The notes under the pieces were generated by a model. The model did not search any database. It was not told the DNA's origin and was given only the letters and a program-made list of their open reading frames with translations. A DNA stretch of 16,505 nucleotides. Source: an uncultured Eubacteriales bacterium. GTDB taxonomy: Bacteria; Bacillota; Clostridia; Oscillospirales; Oscillospiraceae. The stretch is from the NCBI GenBank assembly GCA_905202605.1, contig CAJKSU010000042.1, forward strand, positions 1 through 16,505, read 5' to 3'. The position numbers were made by a program, and so were the translations under genes. Below are positions 1-6,711 of this stretch, piece after piece (the first letter of the stretch is position 1; every line of letters starts with the position of its first letter).

Positions 1-484
1 AATTCTATGACAAATTTGAAAAATGGCAATAGATATATGGATATGATTGTGTTATGTCCAGCGCCCTTTCGTTTTTTGATCGCAGAAAACACTTCTCCTG
101 TACGGGCTTCCGCAAAGCAGTCGGCTGCGAAGAACCCCACCGGGCTTGGGGGGGAATGCAGAGTTTTTCGCAGCCGTTAGAAGCCTTTCTTGCGGCCTTT
201 ATACTATCAAAGATAGCTTACCTTTGCAACAACAAAATGGTATCGTCTCCGCATTGTTTATCGTCTTGCCCCAGCTATATCCATTTAATGAAATTTATGC
301 TGCACCCGGTTTGCGTGCAGCTTTCTCCGTTCCAGCTTGTTCCGTGAGAAATTGCCCGTGCGGACGAAAAACAGCAAATCGCATAACAGCGGGCTTATCT
401 GGCAATTAGCACGTTCTGCGCTTCGGTATCATTTCCAGTACATTCTGCGCCGTCCGCGCATAGCATGAAGTGGGAGGTGACCAT
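1..484. other. Non-coding stretch with nested inverted repeats
   Basis: I see no convincing gene here. Short open frames exist on both strands, but none has a good ribosome binding site or a recognisable product. The sequence is rich in self-complementarity. GGCTTC at 105-110 pairs with GAAGCC at 180-185. CGGCTGCGAA at 122-131 pairs exactly with TTCGCAGCCG at 167-176. CCCCA at 135-139 pairs with TGGGG at 147-151. The three pairings are nested and give one long stem-loop of about 80 nt. Another hairpin, GCTGCAC with GTGCAGC (299-321), is followed by TTTCT. This could be a structured leader or a small RNA, or just the edge of a neighbouring transcript. I do not recognise a known RNA family. Confidence 0.35.
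105..185. repeat. Nested inverted repeat forming an ~80-nt stem-loop
   Basis: Three pairings nest inside one another: 105-110 with 180-185 (6 bp), 122-131 with 167-176 (10 bp, perfect) and 135-139 with 147-151 (5 bp, 7-nt loop). No T-tract follows directly, so a simple terminator is unlikely on the plus strand. It may be part of a structured RNA, but the family is unknown to me. Confidence 0.4.
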
Positions 485-745
485 ATGGACTTTGGCATCA
501 CCGGCGTTGCCGCCATTACGGTGCTGTGCTTTCTTCTGGGACAGGCCGTCAAGGCCACCGGGAAGCTCTGCCGGTGGATCCCGGTAATCTGCGGCGCCGC
601 AGGCTGCACCCTTGGCCTTCTGGGCTGGAAACTGATTCCGGATTTCCCCGCCTGCGACCCCATCACCGCCGCCGCTGTGGGCGCGGTATCCGGCTTTGCT
701 GCCACCGGCGTACATCAAATCTATAAGCAGATGACCAAAAATTAA
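485..745 (+). CDS. Phage-type holin family protein (Hol44-like), orphan
   Basis: A small 86-residue membrane protein. I chose the ATG at 485 because GGAGGTGA (473-480) lies just upstream; the alternative in-frame ATG at 470 would overlap that ribosome binding site. Three hydrophobic segments are visible, roughly residues 4-21, 31-48 and 58-76. The N-terminus has MDFGITG, and a charged tail ends in QIYKQMTKN. This pattern matches the small holins of the Hol44 / Phage_holin_5 type that Clostridia carry in prophages and also as lone genes. Holins make membrane pores that release or activate a cell-wall hydrolase. No endolysin, tail or other phage gene is next to it, so a lysis role here is not supported by context. 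A hairpin terminator follows 3 nt after the stop codon. The family call is from overall pattern and is moderately sure. Confidence 0.65.
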   Translation: MDFGITGVAAITVLCFLLGQAVKATGKLCRWIPVICGAAGCTLGLLGWKLIPDFPACDPITAAAVGAVSGFAATGVHQIYKQMTKN

Positions 746-748
746 ACA

Positions 749-788
749 TGCGGAGAGCAGTCAGGTACTGCTCTCCGCACGATTTTTT
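749..788. terminator. Bidirectional terminator between holin and pncB
   Basis: A perfect 12-bp stem, TGCGGAGAGCAG (749-760) with CTGCTCTCCGCA (768-779) and a 7-nt loop, is followed on the plus strand by a T-run at 783-788. On the minus strand the hairpin starts 7 nt past the pncB stop codon and is followed by a T-rich tail. It therefore plausibly ends both convergent transcripts. Confidence 0.85.
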
Positions 789-2229
789 ACTGTTTTGCCG
801 CAGCCAGAAGCTCCCGCTTCAGGATCCACAGCTTTTTGCTCAGGTCAACATAATATTCATGGGGGTTCTCAAAGCGCTTGACCTCGTCCCACAGGGTATC
901 CTGCTGCTCCTTGCAGTAGGTCTGAATATCCTTCAGTTCCGGCAGCTTGTATACCAGCTCACCATTCTTGAAGATCGGCTCCAGCAGCTCCCGGACGTTG
1001 TAGTTCTCCAGCGTCTTGACCTTCCATGTAGCATTGGGATCAAAGATATCGTGAGGCTGGGTAAAGTCGATCTCCTCATCCCGCAGGCACAGCTCATCCG
1101 CCAATGCCTTGCCGCTGTCCTTGTCATAGTAACGGTAGACACGCTTGAAGCCGGGATTGGTAATCTTCTCGGTGTTCTCACTGACCTTAATCTTTGGAAT
1201 GATCTCACCAGCATCATTTTCCACTGCCGCAAGCTTATAAACACCGCCAAATACCGGCTCGCTCTTGGATGTAATCAGACGTTCGCCCACGCCGAAGGTG
1301 TCGATCTGCGCCCCCTGCATCACCAGATCACGAATCAGATGCTCGTCCAGAGCATTGGACGCCGTGATCTTGCAGTTGGGAAGTCCAGCGTCGTCCAGCA
1401 TCTTTCTCGCCCGCTTGGAGAGGTAGGAGATGTCACCGGAATCCAGCCGGATGGCAAAATTCGTAATGCCCTTTGGCACCAGCATCTCCTTAAAGACGCG
1501 AATGGCGTTGGGTACTCCGCTTTTCAGCGTGTTGTAGGTATCCACCAGCAGTGTGGCATTGTCAGGGTATACCTCACAGTATGCCTTGAACGCCTCATAC
1601 TCGCTATCGAACATCTGCACCCATGCATGAGCCATGGTGCCTCCTGCGGGAACACCGTACATCTGATCCGTGAGCGTGCAGGCCGTACCGGCGCAGCCGC
1701 CAATATAGGCCGCTCTTGCGCCGATGATCGCTGCATCCGCGCCCTGCGCCCGGCGGGAGCCGAACTCCAACACCGCACGTCCCTGCGCCGCACGGACGAT
1801 GCGGCAAGCCTTGGTGGCAATCATAGTCTGATGGTTCAGCGCCAGCAGTACATAGGTTTCCACCAGCTGCGCCTCCAGCGCAGGCGCGCGCACCGTCAGG
1901 ATCGGCTCGCCGGGGAAGATCGGCGTTCCCTCCGGCACCGCATAGATATCGCCGGAGAAATGGAAATTCCGGAGATAATTCAGGAATTTCTCACTGAAAA
2001 TGTTCTTGCTCTTCAGGAACGCAATGTCATCCTCGTCAAAATGCAGCTGCTGGATATACTCCACCACCTGTTCCAGCCCTGCCGCAATGGCAAAGCCGCC
2101 GCCGTCCGGAACGTTCCGGAAAAAAACGTCAAAGTAAGCGATTTTCTTCTCGAAGCCTTGCTCCAGATAGCCGTTGCCCATGGTCAGCTCATAAAAGTCG
2201 CAGAGCATGGATAGATTCCGATGGTTCAT
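787..2229 (-). CDS. pncB: Nicotinate phosphoribosyltransferase
   Basis: The enzyme joins nicotinate to phosphoribosyl pyrophosphate, with ATP use, giving nicotinate mononucleotide in the cytoplasmic NAD salvage (Preiss-Handler) pathway. The start is the ATG at 2229, read as MNHRNLSML. It is preceded by AAAGGA at good spacing; the longer frame to 2301 has no such site and crosses the promoter. The protein is 480 residues, normal for the family. Visible motifs are MLCDFYELTMGNGY near the N-terminus, EFGSRRAQG (155-163), GTMAH with the expected phosphorylated-histidine position H201, LLVDTYNTL (227-235) and RLDSGDI with KITASNALDE further on. It is a single-gene transcript with its own extended -10 promoter, and it faces the holin gene through a shared terminator. 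Confidence 0.96.
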   Translation of the reverse strand: MNHRNLSMLCDFYELTMGNGYLEQGFEKKIAYFDVFFRNVPDGGGFAIAAGLEQVVEYIQQLHFDEDDIAFLKSKNIFSEKFLNYLRNFHFSGDIYAVPEGTPIFPGEPILTVRAPALEAQLVETYVLLALNHQTMIATKACRIVRAAQGRAVLEFGSRRAQGADAAIIGARAAYIGGCAGTACTLTDQMYGVPAGGTMAHAWVQMFDSEYEAFKAYCEVYPDNATLLVDTYNTLKSGVPNAIRVFKEMLVPKGITNFAIRLDSGDISYLSKRARKMLDDAGLPNCKITASNALDEHLIRDLVMQGAQIDTFGVGERLITSKSEPVFGGVYKLAAVENDAGEIIPKIKVSENTEKITNPGFKRVYRYYDKDSGKALADELCLRDEEIDFTQPHDIFDPNATWKVKTLENYNVRELLEPIFKNGELVYKLPELKDIQTYCKEQQDTLWDEVKRFENPHEYYVDLSKKLWILKRELLAAAKQ

Positions 2230-2245
2230 GGTTATGTCCTTTCTG

Positions 2246-2277
2246 CCTTCCGTGCATAAATTCGGTTCCGCGGAAGG
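2246..2277 (-). promoter_or_regulatory. Leader hairpin upstream of pncB
   Basis: CCTTCCG (2246-2252) and CGGAAGG (2271-2277) form a 7-bp stem in the pncB 5' leader, between the -10 box and the AAAGGA ribosome binding site. Its 3' arm in the transcript ends about 7 nt before that site. It could affect translation or stability. It matches no riboswitch I know. Confidence 0.3.
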
Positions 2278-2289
2278 ATCTTGGGGACT

Positions 2290-2298
2290 ATTATAGCA
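2290..2298 (-). promoter_or_regulatory. pncB promoter, extended -10
   Basis: The minus strand reads TGC TATAAT here, a perfect -10 hexamer with the TGn extension. The -35 region is poor, as is usual for extended -10 promoters. It lies about 60 nt upstream of the pncB start codon. Confidence 0.75.
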
Positions 2299-2473
2299 CA
2301 ATTTGCGCTCTGCGGAATGCTTTTTTTGAGATTTCTCTTTTCTTGGCAGTGTTTTTCCATAATTTCGTTAAATTCATGCAGAACCGTTTTTATCTCCGTG
2401 CATTTTGCACAATTCCGGTCAGCTCATTCCATCATTTCCGACGCCATTTGGGACATTTCTTCTACCGTATACA

Positions 2474-2508
2474 AAAGGAATGGGCAGTATTCCTCCGCCC
2501 ATTCCTTT
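2474..2508 (-). terminator. Hairpin terminator of the feo operon
   Basis: A perfect 12-bp stem (2474-2485 with 2497-2508, 11-nt loop) starts 8 nt beyond the stop codon of the small FeoB partner. On the minus strand it is followed by only TTTTGT, so termination may be partial. No other gene lies between it and the pncB promoter. Confidence 0.65.
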
Positions 2509-2516
2509 CCCTTTTG

Positions 2517-2675
2517 TTATTTGCATTTATGACATTGCTGGCAGCTGCCGCAGCAGGACTTTTTCCCAGTCCGTTTCCCGCCGCAGCCGCAGGAACCATG
2601 CCGTAAAATATGAACCACAGAAACCAGCGACCATGCAATTACAAGCCCCAGCAGAAGATAGCTTGGCAGATTCAT
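2517..2675 (-). CDS. FeoB-associated Cys-rich membrane peptide
   Basis: A 52-residue protein. The reading begins MNLPSYLLLGLVIAWSLV, one transmembrane helix (about residues 5-24). A short basic/glycine stretch follows (HGSCGCGG, KRTGKKS), then a Cys-rich tail: SCCGSCQQCHKCK. Seven cysteines sit in the last 24 residues. This layout is the one seen in the small FeoB-associated Cys-rich membrane proteins of Firmicutes. They are thought to sit beside FeoB and may bind ferrous iron on the cytoplasmic side, but their exact role is not settled. The ribosome binding site AGGGGTGA overlaps the feoB stop codon, and the start codon is 12 nt past that stop, so the two genes are co-transcribed and probably translationally coupled. 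A hairpin follows the gene. Confidence 0.9.
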   Translation of the reverse strand: MNLPSYLLLGLVIAWSLVSVVHILRHGSCGCGGKRTGKKSCCGSCQQCHKCK

Positions 2676-2687
2676 CCCGTTCACCCC

Positions 2688-5039
2688 TTACAGCAGCAGC
2701 ATCAGCTGGTACGCCCCGCAGGCCACCAGCCACGCCACCGCACACTGGGAGATCACCACGATCATCGCCCATTTTCCGCCCAATTCCCGCTTGACCGACG
2801 CAATCGCCGCCACACAGGGGGTATACAGCAGAGAGAACACCAGAAAGCTCACCGCCGTCCGGGCATTGAACAGACTGCTCAGCGCCGCCGTAGAGCCGCC
2901 CAGCAGCACCGTCAGGGTACTGACTACGCTTTCCTTCGCGGTAAAGCCGGTAATCAGCGCCGTGGAAATTCTCCAGTCTCCAAGACCCAGAGGGCGGAAA
3001 ATCGGAGCGATCCAGCTGCCCACCAGCGCCAGCAGGCTTTGCGCCGAATCGGTCACCACATTCAGCCTGGTATCAAAGGTCTGTAGAAACCAGATCAGCA
3101 CCGATGCCAGAAAAATCACCGTAAATGCCTTGGTGATAAAGTCCTTGGCCTTTTCCCAGATCAGCTGTCCTACGTTTTTCAGGCCGGGCATCCGGTAGTT
3201 GGGCAGTTCCATTACAAAGGGTACCGGCTCACCCTGAAACGCTGTCTTTTTCAACAGCAGCGCATAGAGGATCCCCACGATGATTCCAGTAAAATACAGC
3301 CCGATCATCACCAGCGCACCATGCCCCGGAAAAAACGCCGCGGTGAACAGGGCGTAAATGGGCAGCTTGGCGGAGCAGCTCATATAGGGCGTCAGCAGAA
3401 TCGTCATTTTTCGATCCCGGTCAGAAGGCAGGGTTCTGGTCGCCATGATTGCCGGAACGGAGCAGCCAAAACCAATGAGCATCGGCACAAAGCTTCTGCC
3501 AGACAGGCCGATTTTCCGCAGCAGCTTATCCATCACAAAGGCCACCCGCGCCATATAGCCGCTGTCCTCCAGAATCGACAGGAAGAAAAACAGCACCACA
3601 ATGATCGGCAGAAAGCTCAGCACACTGCCCACGCCCGCAAACACGCCGTCGATCAGCAGGGAATGCACCACCGGATTGATGCCATAGGCCGTCAGCCCCC
3701 GGTCGCAAAGTTCCGTAAACCATCCAATCCCCAGCTCCATCCAGTCGGAGAGCCATGCCCCGATCACGCCAAAGGTCAGGAAAAACACCAGCGCCATGAT
3801 CCCCACGAAGGCCGGGATTGCCGTGTATTTTCCCGTCAGCACCCGGTCGATCCTTTCGCTTCGGATGCGCTCCTTACTCTCTCTGGGATGCACCACCGTT
3901 TCCCGGCACAGAGCCGTAATAAATTGGAAACGCATATCTGCCAGTGCCGCCATGCGATCCAACCCACGCTCCTGCTCCATTTGCGTGATCATATGCTCCA
4001 GCGTTTCCACCTCGTTTTGATCCAGCGCCAATGCCTTTAAAATCAGCTCATCTCCCTCAATGAGCTTGGTGGCGCAGAATTTCACCGGCAAATGCTCCCG
4101 CTGAGCGTGATCCTCAATAAGGTGTGTCACCGCATGGATGCAGCGATGCACCGCACCGCCGTCCCTGCTGCTGCCATCACAGAAGTCCCGTCGTGCCGGT
4201 GTTTCCCCGAACCGGGCCACATGGATACAGTGTTCAATCAGCTCGTCAATGCCCTCGTTCTTCGCCGCGGAAATTGGCACCACCGGAATGCCTAGCGCCG
4301 CCTCCAGTGCATTGATCTGAATGGTTCCGCCATTATCCCGTACCTCGTCCATCATGTTCAGCGCCAGCACCATGGGGATCCCCAGCTCAATGAGCTGAAT
4401 GGTCAGGTAGAGATTTCGCTCAATGTTAGTGGCATCGAGAATATTGATGATGCCGTCCGGATGCTCCTCCAGCAGGAACTGCCGCGTGACGATCTCCTCG
4501 CTGGTATAGGGCGACAGAGAGTAAATGCCCGGCAGGTCGGTCACCGTTGCCTCCTGATAACCGCGAATCACACCGTCCTTCCGATCCACCGTAACGCCGG
4601 GGAAATTGCCCACATGCTGATTGGAGCCGGTAAGCTGATTGAACAGCGTAGTCTTTCCGCAGTTCTGATTGCCTGCCAGCGCAAACCGGATTGGCTCCCC
4701 AGCACGGATTTTCTCCTGCGCTTTCCCGCCCCGATAAGTCACGTTTTCTCCCACCCCCGGATGGGGCAGCTTCCAGTGCCGCGCCTGCTCCTCTGCCTGC
4801 GCATGGGCGGTATGTACATCCGAGAGCTGCACCATGGCAGCATCCGCTTTTCTGAGCGTCAGCTCATAGCCCCGGAGCCGCAGCTCCAGCGGATCTCCCA
4901 GCGGAGCGGCCTTTACCATGGTCACCTCTGTTTCAGGCGTCAGTCCCATGTCCAGAATATGCTTGCGCAGCGACGGCTCCTGACATGCAACCGCCGCAAT
5001 ATAGGCGTCCTGCCCCGGCTTTAGTTCGTCCAGCGTCAT
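2688..5039 (-). CDS. feoB: Ferrous iron transporter, FeoA-FeoB fusion
   Basis: FeoB is the inner-membrane Fe(II) importer driven or gated by its cytosolic G domain; here FeoA is fused to its front. The protein has 783 residues. Residues 1-75 are the SH3-like FeoA domain (HILDMGLTPETEV, then APLGDPLELRLRGYELTLR). The G domain follows: G1 GNQNCGKT (123-130), G2 around T150, G3 DLPG (168-171), G4 NMMD (228-231) and G5 SAAK (257-260). A helical spacer leads into the membrane part from about residue 405, with the conserved FeoB segments GCSVPA (525-530) and MSCSAKLP (553-560). The start is the ATG at 5039, preceded by GGAGG with 7-nt spacing. The promoter carries a perfect palindrome and is likely metal-regulated. 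The small Cys-rich partner gene follows at once. Fused FeoA-FeoB proteins are known in several anaerobes. Confidence 0.96.
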   Translation of the reverse strand: MTLDELKPGQDAYIAAVACQEPSLRKHILDMGLTPETEVTMVKAAPLGDPLELRLRGYELTLRKADAAMVQLSDVHTAHAQAEEQARHWKLPHPGVGENVTYRGGKAQEKIRAGEPIRFALAGNQNCGKTTLFNQLTGSNQHVGNFPGVTVDRKDGVIRGYQEATVTDLPGIYSLSPYTSEEIVTRQFLLEEHPDGIINILDATNIERNLYLTIQLIELGIPMVLALNMMDEVRDNGGTIQINALEAALGIPVVPISAAKNEGIDELIEHCIHVARFGETPARRDFCDGSSRDGGAVHRCIHAVTHLIEDHAQREHLPVKFCATKLIEGDELILKALALDQNEVETLEHMITQMEQERGLDRMAALADMRFQFITALCRETVVHPRESKERIRSERIDRVLTGKYTAIPAFVGIMALVFFLTFGVIGAWLSDWMELGIGWFTELCDRGLTAYGINPVVHSLLIDGVFAGVGSVLSFLPIIVVLFFFLSILEDSGYMARVAFVMDKLLRKIGLSGRSFVPMLIGFGCSVPAIMATRTLPSDRDRKMTILLTPYMSCSAKLPIYALFTAAFFPGHGALVMIGLYFTGIIVGILYALLLKKTAFQGEPVPFVMELPNYRMPGLKNVGQLIWEKAKDFITKAFTVIFLASVLIWFLQTFDTRLNVVTDSAQSLLALVGSWIAPIFRPLGLGDWRISTALITGFTAKESVVSTLTVLLGGSTAALSSLFNARTAVSFLVFSLLYTPCVAAIASVKRELGGKWAMIVVISQCAVAWLVACGAYQLMLLL

Positions 5040-5083
5040 TACAGTCCCTCCAATTTCGTTTGTACCGCTTCAGTCCCTCACTT

Positions 5084-5112
5084 ATGTTAGCACGTGCTAA
5101 CAAAGCTGTCAA
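5084..5112 (-). promoter_or_regulatory. feoAB promoter
   Basis: On the minus strand TTGACA (5107-5112) is followed after exactly 17 nt by TAACAT (5084-5089). The -35 is perfect and the -10 good. The start codon is about 45 nt downstream. The promoter is strong by sequence, so the palindrome inside it most likely represses it. Confidence 0.85.
5085..5102. promoter_or_regulatory. Perfect 18-bp palindromic operator in the feoAB promoter
   Basis: TGTTAGCACGTGCTAACA is a perfect palindrome covering the 3' part of the promoter spacer and five bases of the -10 box. A repressor bound here would block RNA polymerase. The TTAG...CTAA arms recall operators of DtxR/IdeR/MntR-type iron and manganese regulators, which fits control of an iron importer. 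The actual regulator is not in this window and is not shown. Confidence 0.75.
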
Positions 5113-5193
5113 CCGCAACGGAAAAAAAGCGTGCATTTCCCACCTCGTTCCCATCAGATTACGCTGAAGCTCACCAGTAAAATTCCAATTGCG

Positions 5194-5232
5194 AAAAAAA
5201 GACCGGCGGAAGCAATCACGCTCCGTCGGTCT
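5194..5232 (-). terminator. Terminator of the amino-acid ABC operon
   Basis: On the minus strand GACCGACGGA (from 5232) pairs with TCCGCCGGTC (to 5201) with a single A-C mismatch, and seven T residues follow (5194-5200). It starts 6 nt after the ATPase stop codon. It is a classic factor-independent terminator. Confidence 0.9.
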
Positions 5233-5237
5233 AAGCC

Positions 5238-5984
5238 TTACAGTACTTTATTCAGGAAGTCAATGGTACGAGGCTCCTGCGGATTCAGCAGTACCTCCTG
5301 CGGGGTTCCCTCCTCCACAATATAGCCGCCGTCCATAAAGATGACACGATCGGCAACCTCTCTGGCAAAGCCCATTTCATGGGTCACGATCACCATGGTC
5401 ATGCCGTCGGCAGCCAACTGCTTCATAACCATCAACACCTCGCCGACCATTTCAGGATCCAGCGCAGAGGTCGGTTCGTCAAACAGCATGATATCCGGCT
5501 CCATGCACAGAGCGCGGGCAATGGCAACACGCTGCTTTTGCCCCCCAGAGAGCTGTGCCGGGTAGTTTTCGATCTTATCCAGCAGGCCGACCTTTTCCAG
5601 CATCTTCTCTGCTTTTTGCCGTGCCTCCTCCTTGGTGGCCTTTTTGAGATCCACCGGAGCCAGCATCAGGTTTTTGACCACGCTGAGGTTGTTGAACAGG
5701 TTGAAGTGCTGGAACACCATGCCGACATTTTCCCGCACCTTGTTGATGTCCACGGACTTATCGGAGATATCGTGACCATCCACCACGATCTGTCCGTCGG
5801 TGATATCCTCCAGACGGTTCATGCACCGAAGAAAGGTGGACTTACCGGAACCGGATGGGCCGATGATGACCACGACCTCGCCCTCATAGATATCCGTAGA
5901 GATGTCCTTGAGTACCTCCAGCTTTCCAAAGCTCTTTTTCAGGTGGGAAACATGGATCTTTACGTTATTCTTATTGACGGCCAC
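5238..5984 (-). CDS. glnQ: Polar amino-acid ABC importer, ATP-binding subunit (GlnQ type)
   Basis: The cytoplasmic ATPase powers amino-acid uptake. It has 248 residues, the usual family length. Walker A GPSGSGKS (42-49), Q-loop residue Q92, signature LSGGQKQR (145-152), Walker B IMLFDEP (165-171) and H-loop H202 are all intact. The segment FQHFNLFNNLSVVKNLMLAPV is typical of polar amino-acid importers. The start codon is GTG at 5984, 8 nt after AGGAG. It lies inside the end of the permease gene (14-nt overlap), so the two are translationally coupled. It is the last gene of the operon and a strong terminator follows. Family level is certain. The exact amino acid cannot be read from this subunit, so the symbol names the family type only. 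Confidence 0.93.
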   Translation of the reverse strand: MAVNKNNVKIHVSHLKKSFGKLEVLKDISTDIYEGEVVVIIGPSGSGKSTFLRCMNRLEDITDGQIVVDGHDISDKSVDINKVRENVGMVFQHFNLFNNLSVVKNLMLAPVDLKKATKEEARQKAEKMLEKVGLLDKIENYPAQLSGGQKQRVAIARALCMEPDIMLFDEPTSALDPEMVGEVLMVMKQLAADGMTMVIVTHEMGFAREVADRVIFMDGGYIVEEGTPQEVLLNPQEPRTIDFLNKVL

Positions 5985-6642
5985 GGGACCAACTCCTCTC
6001 CAGGCGCTTGGCAGCCTTCGACAGAATCAGAATAATAATCAGGTACATGATGCCAACGATTGCCCATACCTGAAAGGACTTAAAGGTGTTGGCGACCACG
6101 TTCTTTGCCGTATTGACCAGCTCCGGGAAGCCGATGACAGACAGAATGGATGTATCCTTTAATGTAATGATAAACTGGTTGATGATACTGGGTACCATGG
6201 TCCGGATCGCCTGAGGCAGAACGACCCGCTGCATGGCACGCCAATAGGGCAGGCCAAGGCTGCGCGCCGCCTCCATCTGCCCTTTGTCTACAGACTGGAT
6301 GCCTGCACGAATGATCTCTGCCATATAGGCGCCGCAGTTCAGTGCAAGACAGATGGTGCCGGCCTGAAGCGCCGTCAGGGTTACACTAAAGCCCATCATG
6401 GTATTGAGACAATAGGGGACACCAAAGAAGACGAACATGGCAAGTACAATCATCGGTACGCCGCGCACTACATCTACAAAAATCGTAGCAATGACATTGC
6501 AGACCTTGTTCTTCACCACGCTGAGAATACCAAAAAACATACCCAGCAGCGTGCCGAACAGCAAGCCGCAGAGAGCCAGCAACAATGTCTGACCCATGGC
6601 ACGCAGCAAAAGATTGCCATAGTTAGACAGAATCTGAATCAT
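5971..6642 (-). CDS. Polar amino-acid ABC importer, permease subunit (HisM/GlnP type)
   Basis: An inner-membrane permease of 223 residues with about five hydrophobic helices (first near residues 11-38, last near 190-212). The cytoplasmic coupling loop reads GQMEAARSLGLPYWRAMQRVVLPQ when taken as a whole; its EAA...G core contacts the ATPase. I took the ATG at 6642 as start because AAAGGAG lies 11 nt before it; an upstream in-frame start at 6678 would begin inside the intergenic hairpin. It sits between the binding-protein gene and the ATPase gene, so the importer is complete: one binding protein, one kind of permease (likely a homodimer) and one ATPase. Confidence 0.92.
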   Translation of the reverse strand: MIQILSNYGNLLLRAMGQTLLLALCGLLFGTLLGMFFGILSVVKNKVCNVIATIFVDVVRGVPMIVLAMFVFFGVPYCLNTMMGFSVTLTALQAGTICLALNCGAYMAEIIRAGIQSVDKGQMEAARSLGLPYWRAMQRVVLPQAIRTMVPSIINQFIITLKDTSILSVIGFPELVNTAKNVVANTFKSFQVWAIVGIMYLIIILILSKAAKRLERSWSRGRQ

Positions 6643-6668
6643 GGGGGCATTTGCTCCTTTCAAAAGAC

Positions 6669-6694
6669 AGCGGGACACCCTGAGGTGCCCCGCT
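6669..6694 (-). terminator. Intergenic hairpin after the binding-protein gene (attenuator)
   Basis: On the minus strand AGCGGGGCACC pairs over 11 bp with GGTGTCCCGCT (one G-T pair) around a 4-nt loop, and GTCTTTTG follows. It lies between the binding-protein stop and the permease start. It probably stops part of the transcription or protects the upstream message, so that more binding protein than permease is made. Confidence 0.6.
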
Positions 6695-6711
6695 TAGTTC
6701 CAGCTTAGAAA

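Noticed and set aside
54..409. Two overlapping plus-strand frames of about 90 codons near the left edge
   Set aside because: There is no ribosome binding site, no domain, and they run through the inverted repeats; they are probably chance open frames.
748..2214. Long open frame on the plus strand opposite the nicotinate phosphoribosyltransferase gene
   Set aside because: It is a shadow of pncB: no ribosome binding site, no recognisable domains, and the minus frame has all the enzyme motifs.
2320..2470. Possible small Cys-containing gene on the minus strand downstream of the feo operon (EEMSQMASEMME, stop, ADRNCAKCTEIK)
   Set aside because: The frame is broken by a TGA at 2424-2426, has no ribosome binding site and runs on into the pncB promoter. 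It may be a decayed gene, but chance is as likely.
5085..5102. Possible CIRCE (HrcA) heat-shock operator because of TTAGCAC...GTGCTAA
   Set aside because: CIRCE arms are separated by 9 nt and read TTAGCACTC/GAGTGCTAA. Here the arms abut and the gene is an iron importer, so a metal regulator is more likely.
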